A DNA stretch of 64,000 nucleotides, taken from M3007 sp035299505 (GTDB lineage Bacteria; Bacteroidota; Bacteroidia; Chitinophagales; Saprospiraceae). The position numbers and the translations under genes are program-made. Below the pieces are notes generated by a model that had not been told where the DNA came from, ran no database searches, and worked only from the letters and a program-made list of their open reading frames with translations. Positions within the stretch are counted from its first letter, which is position 1. Every line of letters begins with the position of its first letter. The stretch spans positions 1 to 64,000 of the forward strand of contig DATGWL010000112.1 of assembly GCA_035299505.1 (NCBI GenBank), given 5' to 3'. Positions 23,218-31,558 of this stretch are shown in pieces.

Positions 23218-25491
23218 CTATCGGATCAAGGTCACTTCTCCGGTGAGCATACCATTTTCTCCATTGATCAGGGTATAGGCAAAACGATACACATAGACAT
23301 CTGAGGGCAAGGATTTATCCCCAATCATTCCTTTCCACGGCTCGGAAGGAAAATCAGACACAAAGACTTCCTGGCCCCAACGGTTAATAATCCGCAACTG
23401 AAACTGACTAAAAATATTCCCTTTATAAGCCGGCCCAAACGTATCATTCACGCCATCACCATTCGGAGTAAATGCATTGGGCATATCAAACATAGGCTCC
23501 GGCGTAATCATCACGCTCACCTGATCCGGCACTGCTGGGCATCCATTGGCATCAAATCCCGACACGGTGAAAACGACAGAACTATCAACCTGAAGGCTGG
23601 GACTTGGACAGGAACTACAATTCAGGCCATCTGAGGGCGTCCACAGGTAAGTATTGGCTCCACTGGCTGTTAGCACCAACTTTTCGCCCTGCCCTATCAC
23701 AGTATCCGGAGAGGCGGTAATGACCGACTGAGCCACCACGCGCACTAAAAAAGAATCCAGACTTGCGCCGCAGATACCACTCCCTTGCAAATGCCTCACC
23801 CAGTAATCTCCAGCCGCCAGCCCGCTGGCCATAAATTGGCCCGTTTGATCTACACAAACACCACAGCTGGCCTCCCAAATTCCATCGGCAGTAACTCCTG
23901 ACGGTAATTGGGTAGAGGTATCTGCGGGCTGACACAAAATGATTTCTTCGGTAATACCCGGCAACTCCGGCGCCTCCTGCGTTACCTGTACCGAACAATC
24001 TTCCCGGATATCCACAATTTGGTTCACCTGAAACTGCGTGAAATAGCAGGTTTGGCCGCTGGGCCATTCTACCACCAGGGAATCAATAACCGCTGCATCA
24101 TCAAACCCAAAATGCAGCAACATGGGGTTGGTGCCCACAGATGCTGTCTGGGCTGACACCTGCCGCATTTGCCACACCGGTTGTCCGCCAACCAATGCTT
24201 TTGCCCTGACGGTGGCTCCGATGGCAGCGTGATTACTCTGCATGCCCAGGCACTTCACCTCCAGCCATGAACGGCAGCTTGTTTTCTCATTTTCAAAAAA
24301 ACGATCTGGGGACACATCTGGTTGGGTAATATGCAGATCCAGCCAGCCATCCCGGTTGTAATCCACCCACACAATTCCGTTGGCATTGGAGCCATTGGTT
24401 TCCAGCGGAAAAATATTAGGATGTGCAGCAGTGATATCCGTTAGGTTGCCATGCCCGTCGTTTTGCCAAAAGCGACTGTCCGTGTTCCAAAACCCAATGG
24501 TAATCAGATCCTGATCCCCGTCGTTGTCATAATCTCCCCAATTCGACGACCAGGAAGTATGGTTGGTTGCGCCAATGGGCTGCGTGCTGAAAGTGGCATC
24601 GCCATTATTGATGTGCAACAAGTCCTGGCCAAACTGATTGCAAACAAACAGATCCAGGTATCCATCATTGTTCACATCCACCCAATTGGCTGAGCGACCA
24701 TTTTGTTGTAGCGTTACTACCTGCCCGGCTGTTGTAATTTTGGTAAAAGTACCATCGCCATTATTTCGAAAAAGATCATTATTCCCTGGTGTTGCACTGC
24801 CGATTTGGTAATTCACCACATACAAATCCTGGTCGCGATCGTTGTCGAAATCCCCCCAATACCCCCCGGAGGTCCAGGCCAAATCGTTCACGATAGCGCC
24901 GGCAGTTATATCTGAGAAAGTTCCATTCCCGTTATTGCGGTACAGTTTGTTTTTCAGGTCGTTCCAGCGTGGAATAAAAAGATCCGCCCAGCCATCGTTG
25001 TTGTAATCCGCCCAGCTTACAGTACCCTCGTAGGGTTGTGCGTTGTTGGGGGTGGCGCCGGTTCCGGGTGTCAAACTGAATCCAAGGCTACCATTATTGC
25101 GCCACAATTCATTGATCCCATTGTTGTTCCAGGTAGCGCCTATGTAAAGATCCAGGTCATCGTCGTTATCATAATCAGCCCAGCCATGCCGGAATGGATT
25201 TTTCTGGGTACTTGTCAGTAAGCCGGTATTGGCAAATGTTTCGTTGCCATTATTCAGGTAAATAGCGCTGATATTGGTAAAATTCGGGAAACTGCCTCCT
25301 GAGCCAGTTACACAAACATCCAAATCGTTGTCATTATCAACATCCACCCAGGACACCCCGTTGAGGTACCCCTGGTTGTCAAAAAAAGCCAGACCTGGAA
25401 TTTGTTGGAAGGTTACTTGCGCCTGTGTTACAACAGTCAGGCAACAAACAGCAACCGTACAGAATACAACCTGAAATTTCATTTTTGCCAT
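23218..25491 (-). CDS. Secreted FG-GAP/VCBS repeat protein with ASPIC/UnbV domain and T9SS type B sorting domain
   Basis: 757 residues. The signal peptide (about 1-25, ending VVTQAQ) is followed by seven or so FG-GAP/VCBS repeats with the calcium-binding type motif DxDNDxDxD (for example VDVDNDNDLDVCV and ADYDNDDDLDLYI), forming a beta-propeller. An ASPIC/UnbV domain covers about 405-495 (AIGATVRAKALVGGQPVWQMRQVS). Ig-like or PKD-like sections precede the C-terminal MPNAFTPNGDGVNDTFGP, the gliding-type (type B) T9SS sorting domain. The protein should be exported across the outer membrane. It starts 12 bp after the GH95-like gene's stop, as the third gene of an operon of exported proteins. Ligand or substrate unknown. 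Confidence 0.92.
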   Translation of the reverse strand: MAKMKFQVVFCTVAVCCLTVVTQAQVTFQQIPGLAFFDNQGYLNGVSWVDVDNDNDLDVCVTGSGGSFPNFTNISAIYLNNGNETFANTGLLTSTQKNPFRHGWADYDNDDDLDLYIGATWNNNGINELWRNNGSLGFSLTPGTGATPNNAQPYEGTVSWADYNNDGWADLFIPRWNDLKNKLYRNNGNGTFSDITAGAIVNDLAWTSGGYWGDFDNDRDQDLYVVNYQIGSATPGNNDLFRNNGDGTFTKITTAGQVVTLQQNGRSANWVDVNNDGYLDLFVCNQFGQDLLHINNGDATFSTQPIGATNHTSWSSNWGDYDNDGDQDLITIGFWNTDSRFWQNDGHGNLTDITAAHPNIFPLETNGSNANGIVWVDYNRDGWLDLHITQPDVSPDRFFENEKTSCRSWLEVKCLGMQSNHAAIGATVRAKALVGGQPVWQMRQVSAQTASVGTNPMLLHFGFDDAAVIDSLVVEWPSGQTCYFTQFQVNQIVDIREDCSVQVTQEAPELPGITEEIILCQPADTSTQLPSGVTADGIWEASCGVCVDQTGQFMASGLAAGDYWVRHLQGSGICGASLDSFLVRVVAQSVITASPDTVIGQGEKLVLTASGANTYLWTPSDGLNCSSCPSPSLQVDSSVVFTVSGFDANGCPAVPDQVSVMITPEPMFDMPNAFTPNGDGVNDTFGPAYKGNIFSQFQLRIINRWGQEVFVSDFPSEPWKGMIGDKSLPSDVYVYRFAYTLINGENGMLTGEVTLIR

Positions 25492-25503
25492 GGTGATAGT
25501 AAA

Positions 25504-27789
25504 TTAACGACTAGCGCTTAGCACCCATTCCAGCTTTTCCCCCTTTTTCATTTTTTTAGTCCATAGGCCATCCGGTTGACGTTCGCATGTGGAAGTGCAG
25601 GACCAATTCCCCGTAGGAAGCACCAATCGCAACAAACCTCCCTGTTCCGAAGTCACCGTTACTTTTTTAGCATCTGCCGACACCAAAAAAGCACCTTCTG
25701 CCCTCAGGTTTTGGAAAGATGCGTGTTCCCAACTGGCGGGACGCGCCGGGAACACCCGGATTTTGTCGCCAAAACTCTGCAACAGCATCTCCTGCAATCC
25801 GGCCGCAAAAGCAAAATTCCCTTCCAGCGTAAACGGCCTGTAGGTAAAGGAGGAATAACCTTTTCCCGACTGATCTCCGTTCAGATGGAAAGAGTTGGGC
25901 GAAACAAACGCTTCTGCAAAGATGCGCAAAGCTTCGCGTGCACCATCGCCATTGTGCGCCCGCGCACGAAGCGCAGCCAGCCAGGAAAAGGAATAACCAC
26001 ACCAGGCCTTAGTACCAACAGAATCCAGGAGTTTCAGAGAACTCTCTATGATTTTCTGATCGCTGGCAACCTGATAATCCAACAAACCAAGCGGATAAAT
26101 GGCCATCAGGTGAGAAAAATGCCGGTGACTTTGCCTGTAAGGCTCCTGATAGGCAAATTGAAGTGCCTTGTTGGGCTCCAGAGCATATCGCGGCAAAGAC
26201 GCTGCCATCCATGCCCAATGCTGAAATTCACCACTCAGTCCGAGTTCGAGGGCAACTTCAGCTGTTTTTCTCCACAAAAATTGCGTCAGGGCTAGGTCGT
26301 AATTGGTCCATTGGTCTGGAAACCAGGCTTGCAGGCTATTGTCGAATATTTCCGGCGACGACGACAAGGGCAATCTGGGATTGTCATCGGCGTTGGCCGG
26401 TTTACTCAGTTCTTCCAGATGTATGGAGGCCTCCCGCAACCAGGGCCAAACTTGTTTTTTCAGCAAAACCTTGTCGCGCGAATACTGCCATTGCCAGTAA
26501 AAATGTTGCGCCAGCCAGGCGGAAGTAGTGGGCGAGCAGGAATATTGTATCCAGCCCCCCATTTCTTTGCCCTGATAGGTGGATACCCCGGGCACATTCA
26601 GACCGGGTGTGCCAAAATAACGGGCAGTGTAGGCCAGGTGATTCTTTCTGTTTCGTTCCAGATGCGACAACATACTGCTGGCTTCAGGCAAATGATTGGC
26701 TGTGTATCCCGGCCAATAACTCATTTGTGTATTCAGGTCGTGGTGCAAATCTCCTTTCCAGGGAGGAAGCCGTCCATTATCTGCCGTCCATACCGCCTGC
26801 AAGCTGATCATCGGGCCGTTTTCACGCGCCGTACAGCCAAACTTGTACATTTCCCGGTAGTATTGCCTTTCAATGAGCTGATCCGGCACTGAAACGGAGG
26901 ATTTGCCCCAGTAATCTGCCCACCATTTTGCAGAACTGTTTAAGGCTGCATCGAATCCCTGGGGGAGGCTTTTGTTGACTATTGATCTGGCGTCTTTTTG
27001 CGGCTTTTGATCAGGATAATGTGCGGAAATGCTCCAAACTCCTTCAACAACATTATCTGAAACACGGCGCATAGCCACCGCAATTTCATAATAAAAGCCG
27101 TTCCAGCCTTCCTGACGATACCACCATTCCTTACCAGCGCCAACAGCAATACCTTGCGGATAACCCAGCCTGGACAAATCACTGCCTTCTACCGAATTAG
27201 TTTTGTCTTTATCAGAAACCTTTCGTTGATACTCTGGTGGAACCAATCGCAATACTTCCTGCGTAATGGGGAATCCAGTGATCCGGAACCAGCCTTCCGG
27301 CTTAGTGGCGTGCACAAAAGTTTCCAGGCGTTTGCCATTCTCCCAGTTTATAGTGGTAAGTCCCTGCGACAAAGACAAATGAACCCCTGTGGGCTTTTCA
27401 CCGTGCAATAGCATTTCCAGTGCTCCACCAGGCAGTTTAGTGGGTCCGGCCTGTTGTTCGTATGGCGCATCAAAATACTGCTGAACAATACCGTATTCCT
27501 TTTTCCTGACTTGTTCAAGCACCCAGGCATAAGAAAATTCCGAACGGTCCAATCCTGCCATGGGGCGCTCGTCCCAAAGATCAGCACGATCCAGCGACAT
27601 CCGCAGATTGTCTCCTTTTTGCCAAATCAGGCAGCCGAGCCAGCCGTTACCCATAGGAAGTCCCTCATCCCAACTTGTTGGAACAGCAGGAAAACGAAAA
27701 TCATGTGCTACGGGAACCTGAGCCAACAGCATTGGCGCGCCCGAAAGCCCGATAACCAGAAAAACTACTGCATGGAATCTGTTAATCAT
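25504..27789 (-). CDS. Glycoside hydrolase family 95-like protein (alpha-L-fucosidase type)
   Basis: From ATG 27789 (MINRFHAVVFLVIGLSGAPMLLAQ, a signal peptide) the protein is 761 residues. The N-terminal beta-sandwich has PTSWDEGLPMGNGWLGCLIW, and the (alpha/alpha)6 catalytic barrel follows, with FSHLMAIYPLGLL and GWSxAW-like CGYSFSWLAALRARAHNGDGA. In the well-studied GH95 enzyme the water is held by an N-x-N pair; here the same place reads D351-L-N353, and E480 in SSSPE may be the general acid. GH95 members cleave alpha-1,2-fucose or L-galactose from glycans. The ATG overlaps the CocE gene's stop by 4 bp, indicating coupled translation. Confidence 0.85.
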   Translation of the reverse strand: MINRFHAVVFLVIGLSGAPMLLAQVPVAHDFRFPAVPTSWDEGLPMGNGWLGCLIWQKGDNLRMSLDRADLWDERPMAGLDRSEFSYAWVLEQVRKKEYGIVQQYFDAPYEQQAGPTKLPGGALEMLLHGEKPTGVHLSLSQGLTTINWENGKRLETFVHATKPEGWFRITGFPITQEVLRLVPPEYQRKVSDKDKTNSVEGSDLSRLGYPQGIAVGAGKEWWYRQEGWNGFYYEIAVAMRRVSDNVVEGVWSISAHYPDQKPQKDARSIVNKSLPQGFDAALNSSAKWWADYWGKSSVSVPDQLIERQYYREMYKFGCTARENGPMISLQAVWTADNGRLPPWKGDLHHDLNTQMSYWPGYTANHLPEASSMLSHLERNRKNHLAYTARYFGTPGLNVPGVSTYQGKEMGGWIQYSCSPTTSAWLAQHFYWQWQYSRDKVLLKKQVWPWLREASIHLEELSKPANADDNPRLPLSSSPEIFDNSLQAWFPDQWTNYDLALTQFLWRKTAEVALELGLSGEFQHWAWMAASLPRYALEPNKALQFAYQEPYRQSHRHFSHLMAIYPLGLLDYQVASDQKIIESSLKLLDSVGTKAWCGYSFSWLAALRARAHNGDGAREALRIFAEAFVSPNSFHLNGDQSGKGYSSFTYRPFTLEGNFAFAAGLQEMLLQSFGDKIRVFPARPASWEHASFQNLRAEGAFLVSADAKKVTVTSEQGGLLRLVLPTGNWSCTSTCERQPDGLWTKKMKKGEKLEWVLSASR

Positions 27790-29648
27790 GGTTTCAAAAT
27801 GGGTAAAATAATACCTGATGCATGTTGAGCACCGCGGTGTACCTGAATGGTACAAGGCACAAAGTCTTCGTCTTTTGCCTGGTAAATATCAATAAACTGC
27901 TGCGGATTCCTGTCTGCCAATGGGAACCAACTGCTTTGCACCTGAATCATCATGGTATGTCCGGGTAAAAAGGTATGCGACACATCTGGCAGCTCGAACT
28001 TAACCTGTGTAACTGTATTGGGCTCAAATCCTTTGGGCGTTTCAAAACTCTCCCTGTACCTGCCCCGGAAAATTTCTCCACGCACCAGCATCTGATACCC
28101 GCCCATAGGCACATCGCCGGAAACGCCTTTCAGGGTATCCGGGTATACATCAATTAGTTTCACCACAAAATCAGCATCGGTGGTGCTCAAACTGGTCCAC
28201 AAGTCGGCAATAACGGTTCCGGTAACCGTAACAGGTTCTTTCAGCACTTCTGTTTCATAGGTCAGTACATCCGGCCTCCGGGAAGCAAAACGCTGGTCGT
28301 CCGTCATGTACTCCCGCGTGCGCCGCAGGTGCACATCTTCCGTGTAAGGAACCGGCCTGGATGGATCACTTACATATTGGTCGAAGCCTTTTGCCTCTGC
28401 AGGCGCCTGAGCAGAGAGTTTACCTTTGGGCTGAAAGTAGAATTTTTGTGGTGTAGCGCCTTGAGGAGGCCAGGATTCGTAGGTTTTCCATTGGTTGCTG
28501 CCGGTTTCAAAGACATAAGCCTCTGGCAAATCCATTTTCCCCTGATCTTTCAGGTAGTACTCAAAGAACTTGAATTCAATTTCTTTTTCGTAAAAAGGGC
28601 TGGTTGCGGAACCAAATGTCACATTTCCGAGTTTTTCTCCGGTGCCACGCGCCCAGCCGCCATGTACCCATGGGCCCATCACGACACGATTGGAATGAGT
28701 GCTCGGGTTCTGCTTTTCCAGCGCTTTGTAAGTATTCCAGGCACCCCAGCAGTCTTCCGCATCAAACAAACCTCCCACTGTCATAACAGCCGGTTTGATA
28801 TTTTTCAAATGTGGGCGCGGATTGCGGGCCTGCCACCAGGCGTCGTAATTGGGGTGCGACATCAAATCGTTCCAGAACGGGATCTGATTCATACCGTAGC
28901 GGGTACCGAAATTCCGCAATGCACCGGCCTGTAAGTAAAAATCGTAGTTATCCGGAGTATTCCAGGCATTAAACCCAGGCTGCCCGTTGGTAGTAGGCTT
29001 AGGGCGGGGTTTACCAAAACCGGAATAAAATGAGAAACCATCCATGAGCATAAAAGCGCCATTATGGTGAAAATCATCGCCAATGAACCAATCCGTAACA
29101 GGCGCCTGAGGAGAAACGGCCTTGATAGCCGGATGACCGGCTAAAATGGCCATAGTAGCATAAAAACCGGGGTAAGAAATGCCCATGACCCCTACCCTGC
29201 CATTGTTGCCCGTGGCATTTTTGAGCAGCCAGTCTACTGTATCATAAGTGTCGGTGGCTTCATCAACCTGGGTTTTTGAGGCTGGTTTTGGGTTGAATGG
29301 CCTAACATCCACGAAGTCGCCTTCACTCATATAACGGCCGCGCACATCCTGGAACACAAAAATGTAACCAGCACGAGCCAGGTTCATGTTTTGGAAAGTA
29401 AACGGATAGCTGTCGGCGCCATAAGGAGAACAGGAATAGGGTGTGCGCCGCATGAGCATAGGATAAGTTTTGCTCAAATCCCTGGGTGTATAAATGGCTG
29501 TAAACAGCTGTTTGCCATCCCGCATCGGGATCATGACCTCTCTTTTGGTGTAATGGTCACGAATAAAACTGGTGTCGGCCGGCAACGGTCGTTGTGCCCA
29601 AATGGAAAATGAAAGAAAAACAAGGACGAGGGTAGTATAACATTTCAT
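27786..29648 (-). CDS. CocE/NonD family (peptidase S15-type) secreted hydrolase
   Basis: From ATG 29648 (MKCYTTLVLVFLSFSIWAQ) it is 620 residues with a signal peptide. The alpha/beta-hydrolase domain has MIPMRDGKQLFTAIYTP, FQDVRGRYMSEGDF and the nucleophile S158 in MGISYPGF. The C-terminal jelly-roll domain (about 440-600) has DVLTYETEVLKEPVTVTG and DFVVKLIDVYPD, typical of X-Pro dipeptidyl-peptidase, alpha-amino acid ester hydrolase and cocaine esterase relatives. It would hydrolyse acyl esters or peptide bonds at the cell surface or in the periplasm; the substrate is open. It is the first gene of a three-gene operon. Confidence 0.9.
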   Translation of the reverse strand: MKCYTTLVLVFLSFSIWAQRPLPADTSFIRDHYTKREVMIPMRDGKQLFTAIYTPRDLSKTYPMLMRRTPYSCSPYGADSYPFTFQNMNLARAGYIFVFQDVRGRYMSEGDFVDVRPFNPKPASKTQVDEATDTYDTVDWLLKNATGNNGRVGVMGISYPGFYATMAILAGHPAIKAVSPQAPVTDWFIGDDFHHNGAFMLMDGFSFYSGFGKPRPKPTTNGQPGFNAWNTPDNYDFYLQAGALRNFGTRYGMNQIPFWNDLMSHPNYDAWWQARNPRPHLKNIKPAVMTVGGLFDAEDCWGAWNTYKALEKQNPSTHSNRVVMGPWVHGGWARGTGEKLGNVTFGSATSPFYEKEIEFKFFEYYLKDQGKMDLPEAYVFETGSNQWKTYESWPPQGATPQKFYFQPKGKLSAQAPAEAKGFDQYVSDPSRPVPYTEDVHLRRTREYMTDDQRFASRRPDVLTYETEVLKEPVTVTGTVIADLWTSLSTTDADFVVKLIDVYPDTLKGVSGDVPMGGYQMLVRGEIFRGRYRESFETPKGFEPNTVTQVKFELPDVSHTFLPGHTMMIQVQSSWFPLADRNPQQFIDIYQAKDEDFVPCTIQVHRGAQHASGIILPILKP

Positions 29649-29842
29649 GGATTGCAATGCAGTTGTTTGTAACATTTCTGACGCTCAAAAGTCTGATAAC
29701 TGCCTGAAATATTCAGAACCATAAAATGGTTGTTCATCCGATTAATCATACAATCCATCGTTTTTACCTGCCAGGGTGCAACCTCTTTGACTGAACCTTT
29801 GTCTATGAAACCGACTTTTTACTACAACTAAAGCTTTGAAAT

Positions 29843-30226
29843 ATGAAAACGAAACTTTTTGCCGTACTCGCTTTTTTCTTGACGCTGACGCAAGTCCAGG
29901 CTACAGAATTCCCTAACCTGGGCGGCAACAACAATTGTGAATGCTCTCCTGCTACAGCTTCCGCCACCACAGAAGCTATACAGAACGACGGCGGCGATCC
30001 GCTCGACCTCAAAGTGGTTTTTTCACAAAAACGCATTTACCTCGTAGCCGATGAAATGCCGATGAAATGCCTTAAAATCAAGGTATGCAATGCCGCTGGC
30101 GAAGCTGTGATCGAAAAATGCTTTTCTTCCAAATGTGCTGAATGGTTCCTCAACATTGAAAACCTTCCTAAAGGTGATTATACCCTTTACATTGGCGACG
30201 ACCGGAAGGAAACATTCAGGCGTTAA
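29843..30226 (+). CDS. Small secreted protein, unknown function
   Basis: 127 residues with a signal peptide (MKTKLFAVLAFFLTLTQVQA). The mature part starts with a Cys/Ser/Thr-rich segment (NNNCECSPATASATTE) and ends with a beta-rich domain (LKIKVCNAAGEAVIEKCF, then ENLPKGDYTLYIGDDRK) resembling the short C-terminal fold seen in T9SS cargo or DUF3244-type proteins, but lacking a full sorting signature. Four cysteines in the mature part could form disulfides. It stands alone between the CocE operon and the MFS gene. Confidence 0.75.
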   Translation: MKTKLFAVLAFFLTLTQVQATEFPNLGGNNNCECSPATASATTEAIQNDGGDPLDLKVVFSQKRIYLVADEMPMKCLKIKVCNAAGEAVIEKCFSSKCAEWFLNIENLPKGDYTLYIGDDRKETFRR

Positions 30227-30296
30227 GCAACAAAAAACCTCGGGATCGGAAACAGAAAACAATCTCGCAACATAACCACACCTTTTACCGATCTCC

Positions 30297-30304
30297 TATA
30301 TTTG
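30297..30304 (+). promoter_or_regulatory. Candidate -7 element upstream of the MFS gene
   Basis: TATATTTG, a perfect TAnnTTTG match. It lies before, not after, the terminator-like hairpin at 30316-30339, so a transcript starting here would carry that hairpin in its leader. Confidence 0.35.
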
Positions 30305-30315
30305 CCCTTACAAAG

Positions 30316-30339
30316 CGGCTTCCGACCCTTCGGAAGCCG
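30316..30339 (+). terminator. Rho-independent terminator or leader hairpin before the MFS gene
   Basis: CGGCTTCCGA (30316-30325) pairs perfectly with TCGGAAGCCG (30330-30339) over a CCCT loop, followed by TTTTGTTTTGT. It ends 14 bases before the MFS ATG. Confidence 0.75.
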
Positions 30340-30353
30340 TTTTGTTTTGTCGT

Positions 30354-31520
30354 ATGATCGATCACCTTGTTACCTATTACCGTCATCGCACGAGCCGAAC
30401 CATTGGATTGGTATTTGCCGCTCAGGGTGTTTTGTTTGGCACCTGGGCTGCCATGATACCTTTCGTAAAACACAAATTTGGACTGGATGAAGCTCAATTG
30501 GGTATGTTATTACTTTCCCTTCAGGGGGGGGTACTGATCATGAATCCATTTTCTGTGCCCATTCTGCACCGATTAGGCGCACCCGGCGCCGCGCTGCTTA
30601 GTCTGGCCTTAACTGCAGGATTTTTCTCCCTGCCCATGCTGGCGCCCAACATCTTTTTGCTGGCACTGGCGCTCTTTGTAGCCGGAGCAGGATTTGCTAC
30701 CGTTAATGTAGCCATTAATACCTGCGCCTCCATGCTCGAGATACGGGATCAGATCCGGATAATGGCCACCAGCCACGGACTTTGGTCTGCAGGCGCCATG
30801 GCCGGCTCTGCTTTGGGCAGTACAGCAATAGGCTTTGGTATTGAGCCTGCACTGTGGTCGGCTGGACTGGCAGTGCTGGTAATTTTGCTTACCTGGTGGC
30901 TGCGTCCGGGGCTGCTTCCTCTGGAAACAAGAGCCAAACATGAACGCAAAGCACAGGGCGGACAAAAGTTTGCCTGGCCAAGTACGGCGCTTTGGCTGAT
31001 TATTCTGCTCAGTTTGTGCACCAATATCACGGAAGGCACCATGGCCGACTGGTCGGCGGTTTACCTGCGCGATGTGGTAAAAAGTGAAGAATACGCGGTT
31101 GGCTGGGGTTTTTCAGCCTATGCGTTTTGTATGGCTGCCGGGCGTTTTTTTGGAGATGGCCTGATAGCCAATTTTGGCGCTCCCCTGATGTTGCGGGTGG
31201 GCGGCGCTATTGCAGCAGCCGGTTTGTTGTTGCTGGCAGCCTTGCCGCTCATGCCCATTTCTTTGCTTTGGTTTGCCATGGTAGGCGCAGGGGTTTCGCT
31301 GGGCGCACCAATTTTATATGCAGCTGCCGCTAAAGTACCGGGCATGGCTGAGGGCGCCGGGCTGGCTACCATGAATACCTTTGCCATGGTGGGCTTTTTT
31401 GGCGGACCTGTGCTCATCGGTTTTATTGCCAAAGCCTGGAGTTTACCACTGGCATTCTCATTGATTGGCATTGCTGCCATCTGGTGGGCATGGAATGCCA
31501 TTAAGATAAAAAGTAATTAA
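30354..31520 (+). CDS. Major facilitator superfamily transporter
   Basis: 388 residues from ATG 30354, with twelve predicted transmembrane helices. The start region (RTIGLVFAAQGVLFGTWAAMIPFVKHKFGLDEAQLG) and internal TSHGLWSAGAMAGSALG resemble the YbjJ/fucose-permease-like MFS group, which moves small sugars or metabolites by proton symport. Substrate unknown. It begins right after a terminator-like hairpin and ends 38 bp before the binding-protein/channel fusion, so the two may be cotranscribed and could relate to one ligand, though that is speculation. Confidence 0.88.
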   Translation: MIDHLVTYYRHRTSRTIGLVFAAQGVLFGTWAAMIPFVKHKFGLDEAQLGMLLLSLQGGVLIMNPFSVPILHRLGAPGAALLSLALTAGFFSLPMLAPNIFLLALALFVAGAGFATVNVAINTCASMLEIRDQIRIMATSHGLWSAGAMAGSALGSTAIGFGIEPALWSAGLAVLVILLTWWLRPGLLPLETRAKHERKAQGGQKFAWPSTALWLIILLSLCTNITEGTMADWSAVYLRDVVKSEEYAVGWGFSAYAFCMAAGRFFGDGLIANFGAPLMLRVGGAIAAAGLLLLAALPLMPISLLWFAMVGAGVSLGAPILYAAAAKVPGMAEGAGLATMNTFAMVGFFGGPVLIGFIAKAWSLPLAFSLIGIAAIWWAWNAIKIKSN

Positions 31521-31558
31521 GCAGCCGTACTTTAACGCTTTACTTGTATCCATCTCCG

